A stretch of 5,062 nucleotides of DNA from Pseudomonadota bacterium. GTDB taxonomy: Bacteria; Pseudomonadota; Alphaproteobacteria; UBA828; JAPUJA01. The position numbers and the translations under genes were made by a program. The stretch spans positions 1 to 5,062 of the forward strand of contig JAPUJA010000354.1 of assembly GCA_027296525.1 (NCBI GenBank), written 5' to 3'. Shown one piece after another: positions 1-4,760 of this stretch; positions within the stretch are counted from its first letter, which is position 1, and every line of letters starts with the position of its first letter. The notes beneath the pieces are model-generated. The model worked only from the letters and a program-made list of their open reading frames with translations, had not been told where the DNA came from and did no database searches.

Positions 1-136
1 GCGCTCGCGCCGTCAGGCTTGCTTTATCGCCCTGAGCAAGGGCGCGGATGTCGCTCAAATAGAGGTCGATTTCTGCGTCAACCTGGCAACCGGCCAGAGT
101 AACGCAGAGAACGAGCAGCCAAAGGAGACGCTTCAC
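1..136 (-). CDS. Small lipoprotein, N-terminus only (runs off left edge)
   Basis: The first 45 codons of a minus-strand gene are visible. It starts at GTG 136-134, with GAGG five bases upstream as a good ribosome binding site. The protein begins with Lys-Arg, then a hydrophobic stretch (residues 4-14), and a clear lipobox LAGC with Cys17 as the lipidated residue. The mature part starts QVDAEIDLYLSDIRALAQGD, so this is a secreted, membrane-anchored lipoprotein. The pattern of a lipobox followed by an acidic segment ending in LYLSDI recalls small uncharacterised proteobacterial lipoproteins (DUF7424-like), but that is from memory and tentative. It lies 104 bp downstream of the DUF2244 gene on the same strand and seems to have its own promoter. 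The function is unknown. The signal peptide call is firm; the family is not. Confidence 0.8.
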   Translation of the reverse strand, partial: MKRLLWLLVLCVTLAGCQVDAEIDLYLSDIRALAQGDKASLTARA

Positions 137-172
137 GACCGCCTCGAAATTGCGACGAGTGTGTGGAAACGG

Positions 173-202
173 ACCATACGTCCAGGGTCCGGACCTTGGC
201 AA
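173..202 (-). promoter_or_regulatory. Putative sigma70-type promoter of the left-edge lipoprotein gene
   Basis: On the minus strand TTGCCA (202-197, five of six matches to TTGACA) is followed after 18 bp by TATGGT (178-173, four of six matches to TATAAT). Transcription would start near 166, about 30 nt before the GTG start, leaving room for the ribosome binding site. An imperfect 18-bp palindrome (182-199) fills the spacer. This is pattern matching only. Confidence 0.35.
182..199. repeat. 18-bp near-perfect palindrome in the lipoprotein promoter spacer
   Basis: CCAGGGTCCGGACCTTGG is self-complementary at eight of nine pairs; only G185/T196 fails. The inner 10 bp, GGTCCGGACC (186-195), are perfect. 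It lies between the putative -10 and -35 elements and overlaps the -35, which is where a dimeric repressor operator could sit. It could also be a chance palindrome in GC-rich DNA. Confidence 0.4.
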
Positions 203-240
203 GGCGGCCAACCCGGCGGGCCTCGCCTGAGGGCCGAAGG

Positions 241-753
241 TCAGCCGCTCTGGGTCGGCTCGAAGCGGGTGTCGAGTTGGCGGAGCGCCTCGCGTAACGC
301 GTGGGCGAATTCGAGCCGCTCGGTCGCGGACAGGAACGCACCGACGCTCACCGAGCGCCCATGGGAGGTCAAGACGAGCGGGCTGTCATGCTCGTCGGGC
401 TTCGCGAACTCGATGCGCAGCCAGTAGGGCTGAAACTCCCACGAGGTCACCTCGCCGCTCGGCGAGGTCCGCCGCACCGTCAGCCGGTCTTCACTGAGCT
501 CGACGGTCTCGGTGAGCCGCCCGCCGCGGTAGCTCAGCTTCAGCGCGATATAGACGAGCATGGCGTCGAGCCCGAGGAAGCCGGACACTGGCCAGGCGCC
601 GTGCAGCATGAAGATGATGCCGGCGGTGAAGCTCACCAGGACGATCAGCCCCATGACGATAAGGAAGCCGGGTTTCCCGAGCGAACGGTGGGGCGTCAGC
701 ACTGCCCGAAAGACCGGTGCCTCGGTCGCCTCCTGTGTCGTCTCTTCCGACAT
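241..753 (-). CDS. DUF2244 family two-helix membrane protein
   Basis: The 170-residue protein starts at ATG 753 and ends at TGA 241. It matches DUF2244, a family of unknown function common in alphaproteobacteria. Seen in order: a short acidic N-terminus; the motif FRAVLTPHRSLGKPGF (15-30); two hydrophobic helices (about 31-50 and 55-74); and a soluble C-terminal domain. That domain has the aromatic motif FQPYWLRIEF (107-116), then LTSHGRSVSVGAFLS (128-142) and an amphipathic end, ERLEFAHALREAL. It is probably an inner-membrane protein with its C-terminal domain in the cytoplasm. A 13-residue in-frame extension back to TTG 792 is possible, but it overlaps a good -35 element and has no ribosome binding site. 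ATG 753 also has no clear Shine-Dalgarno, consistent with a leaderless transcript. The gene is divergent from nth. As I recall, DUF2244 and nth are often neighbours in alphaproteobacteria. Confidence 0.88.
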   Translation of the reverse strand: MSEETTQEATEAPVFRAVLTPHRSLGKPGFLIVMGLIVLVSFTAGIIFMLHGAWPVSGFLGLDAMLVYIALKLSYRGGRLTETVELSEDRLTVRRTSPSGEVTSWEFQPYWLRIEFAKPDEHDSPLVLTSHGRSVSVGAFLSATERLEFAHALREALRQLDTRFEPTQSG

Positions 754-761
754 GGTGGCGC

Positions 762-792
762 ATGATATGCCGGATGTCGGCGATCGAGTCAA
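762..792 (-). promoter_or_regulatory. Putative promoter of the DUF2244 gene, possibly giving a leaderless mRNA
   Basis: The minus strand has TTGACT (792-787, five of six matches) and TATCAT (767-762, five of six matches) with a long 19-bp spacer. Only eight bases separate the -10 from ATG 753, so transcription would begin at about A756 or at A753 itself. That fits the missing Shine-Dalgarno. The GANTC site 786-790 overlaps the -35. Confidence 0.4.
786..790. promoter_or_regulatory. GANTC site (CcrM-type methylation target) overlapping a -35 element
   Basis: The plus strand reads GAGTC and the minus strand GACTC. The site shares four bases with the putative -35 TTGACT of the DUF2244 promoter. 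In alphaproteobacteria CcrM methylates the adenine of GANTC, and GcrA activates some promoters carrying such sites. That this one is methylated or used is inference. Confidence 0.4.
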
Positions 793-815
793 AAAAACTG
801 AGCGCGATCCGCGTT

Positions 816-823
816 ATGGTTAA
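816..823 (-). promoter_or_regulatory. CtrA-type half-site TTAACCAT
   Basis: The minus strand reads TTAACCAT, an exact match to the 8-bp half-site form of the CtrA binding motif known from Caulobacter. It lies 23 bp upstream of the putative DUF2244 -35 and 51 bp upstream of the nth start, so it could affect either gene. No second TTAA lies at the 7-bp spacing of the full motif. Confidence 0.35.
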
Positions 824-874
824 CCCACCGCCGAGGTCTTTCCTTAGGCCCCGGCCCCGAGCTAGGGTCGCGCC

Positions 875-1510
875 ATGAAGAAAAAGGATATCGAGCGTTT
901 CTTCGCCCGCTTCGCAGCGCGCACGCCCGAGCCCACCGGCGAGCTCGAATATGCCAACGACTTCACCCTGCTCGTCGCCGTCGTGCTTTCGGCGCAGGCC
1001 ACCGATACGAGCGTGAACAAGGCGAGCGAGGCGCTGTTTGCGCGCGCGAGCACGCCTCAGGCGATGGTCAAGCTCGGCGAGGCCGGCTTGAAGCGCTACA
1101 TCAAGACCATCGGGCTCTACAACAACAAGGCGAAGAACATCATCGCGCTCTCTCGCGCGCTTCTCGAACATCACGCCGGCAAGGTGCCCTCGAGCCGCGC
1201 GGCGCTCGAGGCCCTCCCCGGGGTCGGGCGCAAGACCGCGAGCGTCGTCCTAAACGCCGCCTTCGGCCAGCCCACCATCGCGGTCGACACCCATGTCTTC
1301 CGGGTCGCCAACCGCACCGGCCTTGCCCCCGCCAAGACGCCGCACGCGGTCGAACTCGCGCTCGAGGCCCGTGTGCCCGAGCGCCACAAGCGCCACGCTC
1401 ATCACTGGTTGATCCTGCACGGGCGCTATGTGTGCAAGGCCCGCAAGCCCGACTGCCCGGCCTGCATCGTCAGCGATCTCTGCGCCTATGGGGGCAAGAC
1501 GACCGCCTGA
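875..1510 (+). CDS. nth: Endonuclease III (DNA glycosylase/AP lyase)
   Basis: This 211-residue protein is the base-excision-repair enzyme that removes oxidised pyrimidines and nicks the abasic site by beta-elimination. All hallmarks are present: LLVAVVLSAQATD near residues 32-44; the helix-hairpin-helix LPGVGRKTA (114-122) with catalytic Lys120; VDTHVFRV with catalytic Asp138; and a C-terminal [4Fe-4S] loop of Cys187, Cys194, Cys197 and Cys203 in C-x6-C-x2-C-x5-C spacing. These numbers coincide with the E. coli enzyme, and so does the length, so the gene is intact. ATG 875 opens the conserved N-terminal helix (MKKKDIERFF), with AGGG seven bases upstream as a modest ribosome binding site. I could not find a convincing plus-strand promoter in the 121-bp upstream region. 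The gene is divergent from DUF2244 and converges on the lipoprotein gene with only 7 bp between stop codons. Confidence 0.97.
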   Translation: MKKKDIERFFARFAARTPEPTGELEYANDFTLLVAVVLSAQATDTSVNKASEALFARASTPQAMVKLGEAGLKRYIKTIGLYNNKAKNIIALSRALLEHHAGKVPSSRAALEALPGVGRKTASVVLNAAFGQPTIAVDTHVFRVANRTGLAPAKTPHAVELALEARVPERHKRHAHHWLILHGRYVCKARKPDCPACIVSDLCAYGGKTTA

Positions 1511-1517
1511 GACCGCT

Positions 1518-1970
1518 TTAACTCTCACGCGCGCGCGCGGCGAGGCAGTCGGCATGATCGGTCCGCGCCGCGCTTCGCTCGCGCAGGTCGTAATAGGTGA
1601 CGCGGTAGGGCGCGCCCTCGCCCTCGCCGTCGCTGTAGAGGAAGACATCGAGGGTGCAGCTTTCGCCGCGATACTGCCAGATGAGCGCGGGCCGGTCTTC
1701 GCGGACGTAGCTCGGCGCCCCGAGAAGATCGGCGAGAGCAGCGCTCTCCAGCCCGAGAAGCGTCTCGGGGTCGATCACGACCGGGCGTGGCTGAGCCATC
1801 GCTTCCCGCGCCGCCGGCTCGGGTGCCGGCGGCGCTTCCTCCCGGCTCGTGGCGCCCTCCGTTTCGATCGCCGGGGGGACGAAGAGAGCGTCGCAGGCGG
1901 TGAGCAGGGCGCCCGCGCAAAGGAGCGCGAGCGGCCAGCCCCGCGGCCACGAACGGCCCGGCTTAGGCAC
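1518..1970 (-). CDS. Small lipoprotein, last gene of the EI24-bactofilin operon
   Basis: The 150-residue protein starts at GTG 1970 and ends at TAA 1518. After a basic start (KPGRSWPRGW) comes a hydrophobic core and the lipobox LTAC, with Cys26 the likely lipidated residue. Asp27 follows at position +2; in E. coli this keeps lipoproteins in the inner membrane, but whether the rule holds here is unknown. Residues 37-63 are a Pro/Ala/Glu-rich linker. A compact domain then begins LLGLESAALADLLGAP and includes PALIWQYRGESCTLDVFLY. Cys105 and Cys142 are the only cysteines in the mature chain after Cys26 and could form a disulfide. The LLG...LLGxP start faintly recalls small BamE/SmpA-like folds, but I cannot assign it. 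The start lies 16 nt past the bactofilin stop. The nearest Shine-Dalgarno-like GAGG is 14 nt away, so translation may depend on coupling. Confidence 0.85.
   Translation of the reverse strand: MPKPGRSWPRGWPLALLCAGALLTACDALFVPPAIETEGATSREEAPPAPEPAAREAMAQPRPVVIDPETLLGLESAALADLLGAPSYVREDRPALIWQYRGESCTLDVFLYSDGEGEGAPYRVTYYDLRERSAARTDHADCLAARARES
1808..1835. repeat. Inverted repeat (11-bp perfect stem, 6-nt loop) inside the lipoprotein gene
   Basis: GCGCCGCCGGC (1808-1818) and GCCGGCGGCGC (1825-1835) are exact reverse complements around the loop TCGGGT. In the mRNA this would be a very stable all-G:C hairpin within the Pro/Ala/Glu linker codons. No U-tract follows on either strand, so it is not a canonical terminator. 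Confidence 0.6.
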
Positions 1971-1986
1971 GGCCCGCGCGCCCGCC

Positions 1987-2697
1987 TCAGACGCTCTCCG
2001 AGCCGACCGGCCCCTCGTCGGCGGGCCCCGAGCCGAGGTCGGAGACCGCCTTCAGCGCCGGCTGATCGGCCGCCTCCGCGTCCACCTCGATGTTGCCCGT
2101 GAGCTGTCCGCCCTTTTCGACCTCGAGCACACCGTAGCGGATATCGCCGCTCACCCGGCCTTGACTGCGGATGATGAGGCGGTTCTTGACCGTGAGGTCG
2201 CCGCAGAACTCGCCGGCCACCTCGGCCTCCTCGACCACGGCCTTGCCCGTGAAGTGGCCGGTCCTCAAGAGCTGGAGCTCCCGTCCGGTCGCCATGCTGG
2301 CATCGACGTTGCCCTCGACCACGAGCTTATCGCACGAGGCGATCTCTCCTCGGAGCGTGATATCCTTGCCGACCATGAGGCGCCGGGTCTCGGCGATCGC
2401 GACATCGGAGCGTTCGGCGGGCCGGTGGCCGGTTCCGGGCGTCTCGCTCGCCAGGTCCGGCCTCGGCAGGTCCGGCCTTGGCAGGTCCGGCGGCCCTTCC
2501 GCGCTCCGGGCGCGCGCCGGCTCAGGATTGCGGCTGGGCACGTCGGGGTGAAACACCGTGCGTATGGGACGCGTCGGGATCGGGTCGAGTGCCGGCCGGT
2601 GATGGGCCCCCGCCAGGGGGTCGGCCGGGGCCACTCTCTGATGGGAGCCCGGCCGTAGGTTCTCAGTGGGCGCTTCTTCTTTCTTTCGGCTGAACAT
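1987..2697 (-). CDS. Bactofilin (polymer-forming cytoskeletal protein) with a long disordered N-terminus
   Basis: This 236-residue protein is a bactofilin (DUF583). Such proteins self-assemble into membrane-associated filaments that place cell-wall or envelope proteins. The right-handed beta-helix domain spans about residues 105-207, seen in short hydrophobic/Gly repeats such as ITLRGEIASCDKLVVEGNVD, HFTGKAVVEEAEVAGEFCGD and GVLEVEKGGQLTGNIEVD. The extreme N-terminus MFSRKKEE resembles the membrane-targeting peptide of Caulobacter bactofilins (MFSK...). Residues 10-104 are Pro/Arg-rich and look disordered, including a tandem PDLPR repeat at 70-82. The last 29 residues are acidic and also look disordered. 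The N-terminal tail is long for the family. ATG 2697 has an excellent ribosome binding site, AAGGTGA (2710-2704), whose TGA is the stop codon of the upstream EI24 gene. The two are therefore probably translationally coupled. Confidence 0.93.
   Translation of the reverse strand: MFSRKKEEAPTENLRPGSHQRVAPADPLAGAHHRPALDPIPTRPIRTVFHPDVPSRNPEPARARSAEGPPDLPRPDLPRPDLASETPGTGHRPAERSDVAIAETRRLMVGKDITLRGEIASCDKLVVEGNVDASMATGRELQLLRTGHFTGKAVVEEAEVAGEFCGDLTVKNRLIIRSQGRVSGDIRYGVLEVEKGGQLTGNIEVDAEAADQPALKAVSDLGSGPADEGPVGSESV
2452..2490. repeat. 15-bp tandem repeat within the bactofilin gene
   Basis: CAGGTCCGG occurs at 2452-2460, 2467-2475 and 2482-2490, a 15-bp period with near-identical spacers (CCTCGG, CCTTGG). 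Read on the minus strand it encodes PDLPRPDLPRPDL at residues 70-82. The period is a multiple of three, so copy-number change would lengthen or shorten the disordered tail without a frameshift. Confidence 0.75.
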
Positions 2698-2703
2698 CGT
2701 TGT

Positions 2704-2710
2704 TCACCTT
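2704..2710 (-). promoter_or_regulatory. Bactofilin ribosome binding site overlapping the EI24 stop codon
   Basis: AAGGTGA lies six bases before the bactofilin ATG (2697), and its last three bases are the EI24 stop codon. A ribosome terminating on EI24 therefore sits on the bactofilin Shine-Dalgarno, a classic layout for translational coupling. Confidence 0.7.
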
Positions 2711-3453
2711 TTCTCTGCGATCGCTCGCGCCCCCGCGATAGACGGGCGCTCTCCGGCCGGCTCGGCTGGTTCTCCCCAACCGTCACCGCGCGGCGCGAGC
2801 CCATGGAAAACATGCACCATGAAAGCCGTCGCGACAACCGGCGCGATCAGATTGAAGATCGGGACCATGAACATGCCCGCGATCAGGGCCCCCGCCAGGA
2901 GCAGCTTGATCCGGTGACGCCGGCGGAGCGTGCGGGTTTGGGCGAAGCTCATCCGCCGTGGAGCCACGATCTCGAAGAGCTCCCGCCCGAAGAGATAGCC
3001 GTTCATGGCCAAGAAAATGAACGGGTAGATGACGTTGACGAACGGGATGATGGCGAGCGGGAGGATCAGGATGTTGAGCGCAAGGGCCACGATCTCGAAA
3101 CGGATGCCGGCCTTGGCGTAGTGCCAGACGGTCTCAGGTTTGGCGGGCGGCAGATTGGGGTAGTAGCGGGCCTCGACCGCCTCGGCGATCGGATCGGTGT
3201 ACATGTAGGCGATCATCACGGCGATGACCGGGAACAGGAGCCAGGCGACGAACACGGCGGCGAGCACGCCGAGCGCGTCGATGAAGCTGTCGAGCCAGCC
3301 GATGTCGAGCAGATCCAGGTTCGTGAGCACGACCGAAACCACGGCGATCAACCCGCCCGCGATCCCGAGCGAGATGAGGAACACCCAGATCAGGATCCGG
3401 CGGCTTCGCCGCTCCCCGAATTGGCTGAAGGCCTTGAACAGCGCGCCGATCAT
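2704..3453 (-). CDS. EI24/CysZ-type integral membrane protein
   Basis: The 249-residue protein has four to five hydrophobic segments: about 20-45, 60-84, 118-150 (long enough for two) and 184-217. A hydrophilic tail follows from 220. The conserved block AMNGYLFGRELFEIVAPRR (149-167) is typical of the EI24 domain family, which includes the sulfate channel CysZ. The usual database name would be a sulfate transporter family or EI24 domain protein. I see no cysteine-biosynthesis gene nearby, so sulfate transport should not be assumed. ATG 3453 starts the amphipathic segment MIGALFKAFSQF, with GAGGG four bases upstream. The gene leads the operon with the bactofilin and lipoprotein genes and is divergent from the PfkB kinase. 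I could not place a convincing promoter in the 143 bp upstream. Confidence 0.9.
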   Translation of the reverse strand: MIGALFKAFSQFGERRSRRILIWVFLISLGIAGGLIAVVSVVLTNLDLLDIGWLDSFIDALGVLAAVFVAWLLFPVIAVMIAYMYTDPIAEAVEARYYPNLPPAKPETVWHYAKAGIRFEIVALALNILILPLAIIPFVNVIYPFIFLAMNGYLFGRELFEIVAPRRMSFAQTRTLRRRHRIKLLLAGALIAGMFMVPIFNLIAPVVATAFMVHVFHGLAPRGDGWGEPAEPAGERPSIAGARAIAEKR

Positions 3454-3521
3454 CGCTCCCTCTCTCCGCGGTGGCCGTACTATCTAAGGGCTTTCGGCGG
3501 CTTCGCGCAACGCCGCACCGC

Positions 3522-3551
3522 TTGTCCGGGGGCCGGGCGAAACCGTATAGT
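3522..3551 (+). promoter_or_regulatory. Putative promoter of the PfkB kinase gene
   Basis: TTGTCC (3522-3527, four of six matches) and TATAGT (3546-3551, five of six matches) are 18 bp apart. Transcription would start near 3558, giving a leader of about 39 nt that contains the ribosome binding site. The rest of the 143-bp divergent region shows no other clear signal. Confidence 0.45.
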
Positions 3552-3584
3552 CGCGTCCGCTTTTCATGCGCGCAAATCACCCCC

Positions 3585-3591
3585 AAAGGAG
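3585..3591 (+). promoter_or_regulatory. Strong ribosome binding site that decides the kinase start
   Basis: AAAGGAG lies five bases before ATG 3597. This selects ATG 3597 over the in-frame GTG at 3471, which would add 42 residues with no family resemblance and would place the start upstream of the putative promoter. Confidence 0.8.
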
Positions 3592-3596
3592 AAGAC

Positions 3597-4589
3597 ATGG
3601 CGTCCGCGACACTCGACGTGGTGGGCATCGGCAACGCGATCGTTGATATCCTCGCTCATACCGATGACGGCTTTCTCCTGCGCGAGGGGCTCCAGAAAGG
3701 CTCGATGACCTTGATCGACGCCGAGCGCTCGAACGCCCTCTATGAAAAGATCGGCCCGGCGGTCGAATGCTCGGGCGGCTCGGCGGCCAACACCCTGGCG
3801 GGCATCGCCGCCCTCGGCGGGCGTGCGGGCTATATCGGCAAGGTCGCCGACGATGAGTTCGGCAGGCTCTTCCGCCACGACATCCGGGCCGCCGGGGTCG
3901 CCTTCGAGACGCCCGCGGCGCTCGACGGCGCGCCCACGGCGCGCAGCCTCGTGCTCGTGACCCCGGACGCCCAGCGCACCATGAACACCTATCTCGGCAT
4001 TTCGGTCGAGCTCGGACCTGAGGATGTCGAGCCCGGCGTCATCGCGGAGGCGTCGATCACCTATCTCGAGGGCTATCTCTGGGATCTGCCGCGCGCGAAG
4101 GAGGCGTTTCGCCAGGCGCTCGCGATCGCGCACCGGAACGGCCGGCGCGTCGCCCTCACGCTCTCGGACGCCTTCTGCGTCGAGCGCTCCCGCGAGGAGT
4201 TCCTCGATCTCGTCGAGCGCCATGTCGATATCCTGTTCGCGAACGAGGCCGAGATCGCCTCGCTCTATCAGGTCACGGGCTTCGACGAGGCGCTCCAGAA
4301 GGTGCGCGGCCATTGCGAGATCGCGGCGCTCACCCGCAGCGAGAAGGGCGCGGTGATCGTCGGCAACGACGAGATCCACATCGTGGACGCCGCGAATATC
4401 GGCCCGGTGGTCGACACCACAGGCGCGGGCGATCTGTTCGCGAGCGGCTTCCTCTACGGGCTCAGCCACGGCTTCGATCTCGCGCGCTCAGGCCGGCTCG
4501 GCGCGCTCGCCGCGGCCGAGGTGATCGGCCATCTGGGGGCCCGGCCCGAAGTGCCGCTCGCCCCCTTCATCGAGCAAAGCGCGCTTTAA
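3597..4589 (+). CDS. PfkB-family carbohydrate/nucleoside kinase, adenosine-kinase-like
   Basis: The 330-residue protein is a complete ribokinase/PfkB-fold enzyme that transfers the ATP gamma-phosphate to a sugar or nucleoside hydroxyl. Visible landmarks are the first strand VVGIGNAIVDILA (8-20), the substrate-binding GGSAANT (60-66) followed by GRAGYIGKVADDEFG (PfkB signature 1), ITYLEGYLWD (154-163), FANEAE (214-219), and DTTGAGD (273-279). That last motif is the ATP/anion-hole signature, with catalytic base Asp279. Alphaproteobacterial proteins of this kind, with QRTMNTYLGIS after the lid (126-136), are usually annotated adenosine kinase. That would make AMP from adenosine, but substrate specificity cannot be read from sequence, and fructokinase or ribokinase activity is possible. 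The final codons IEQSAL plus the stop are repeated immediately downstream in a 21-bp tandem duplication. Confidence 0.93.
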   Translation: MASATLDVVGIGNAIVDILAHTDDGFLLREGLQKGSMTLIDAERSNALYEKIGPAVECSGGSAANTLAGIAALGGRAGYIGKVADDEFGRLFRHDIRAAGVAFETPAALDGAPTARSLVLVTPDAQRTMNTYLGISVELGPEDVEPGVIAEASITYLEGYLWDLPRAKEAFRQALAIAHRNGRRVALTLSDAFCVERSREEFLDLVERHVDILFANEAEIASLYQVTGFDEALQKVRGHCEIAALTRSEKGAVIVGNDEIHIVDAANIGPVVDTTGAGDLFASGFLYGLSHGFDLARSGRLGALAAAEVIGHLGARPEVPLAPFIEQSAL

Positions 4590-4610
4590 ATCGAGCAAAG
4601 CGCGCTTTAA
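4569..4610 (+). repeat. Perfect 21-bp tandem duplication covering the kinase stop codon
   Basis: Bases 4569-4589 and 4590-4610 are identical. Each copy reads ATC GAG CAA AGC GCG CTT TAA in the kinase frame (IEQSAL and stop), so the second copy is untranslated unless the first stop is read through. Each copy holds the 12-bp palindrome AAAGCGCGCTTT (4576-4587 and 4597-4608). In RNA the two copies can pair into a 12-bp stem with a 9-nt loop. No U-tract follows, so it is not a standard terminator, but it could protect the mRNA 3' end. Confidence 0.9.
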
Positions 4611-4691
4611 GATGCGGGCGGCTCCCAGCCGGGGGATGCCGATCCGCTCCCTCCGGCCGCGCGCCCGGTGAAAAAGCCGCCGAAGACTATT

Positions 4692-4760
4692 ATGTGTACT
4701 TGCACGTTCCTGTCGGCCTGGGCTCCATCGGGGCGAGTAGATAGCGAAAGAGGGCCATGA
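4692..4760 (+). CDS. Doubtful 22-codon ORF overlapping the pirin start (ATGA)
   Basis: ATG 4692 opens a short frame beginning [10 protein letters not shown] and ending at TGA 4758-4760, which overlaps the pirin ATG at 4757 as ATGA. An in-frame GTG at 4668 would add eight codons. The overlap is typical of coupled translation, and the two Cys codons in the first four recall cysteine-responsive leader peptides. There is no good Shine-Dalgarno (only GAAG upstream). A competing reading is that TATTAT (4688-4693) is a -10 element, which would start transcription downstream of this ATG. It is probably noncoding. Confidence 0.12.
   Translation: MCTCTFLSAWAPSGRVDSERGP

Noticed and set aside
301..765. 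154-codon plus-strand open frame opposite DUF2244
   Set aside because: It is antisense to a recognisable membrane protein, has no motif, and is His/Arg/Gln-rich in shadow style.
754..792. 13-residue extension of the DUF2244 protein from TTG 792
   Set aside because: There is no ribosome binding site, the TTG is part of the -35 candidate, and the residues do not belong to the family core.
491..1174. 227-codon minus-strand open frame across nth, the divergent promoter and DUF2244
   Set aside because: It crosses a promoter region and two real genes in the wrong frames and strand.
1849..2658. 269-codon plus-strand open frame opposite the bactofilin and lipoprotein genes
   Set aside because: It spans two well-supported minus-strand genes, shows no domain and has typical shadow composition.
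3471..3596. 42-residue N-terminal extension of the PfkB kinase from GTG 3471
   Set aside because: The extension lacks family similarity and would start upstream of the putative promoter. AAAGGAG sits right before ATG 3597, where the conserved first strand begins.
2803..3708. 301-codon plus-strand open frame antisense to the EI24 gene
   Set aside because: It is a charged, low-complexity translation (Asp/Glu/Arg/His-rich) with no family resemblance. It mirrors the codon structure of the clearly real EI24 gene and runs into the kinase gene.
3564..4469. 301-codon minus-strand open frame antisense to the PfkB kinase
   Set aside because: It is Ala/Arg/Glu/Asp-rich with no recognisable domain, and it is explained by GC-rich third positions of the kinase, whose motifs are all intact.
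4611..4756. Rho-independent terminator or riboswitch between the kinase repeat and pirin
   Set aside because: A small hairpin (CGGCT-CCC-AGCCG) and GC-rich inverted fragments exist, but no stable stem is followed by a T-tract and no riboswitch core is recognisable.
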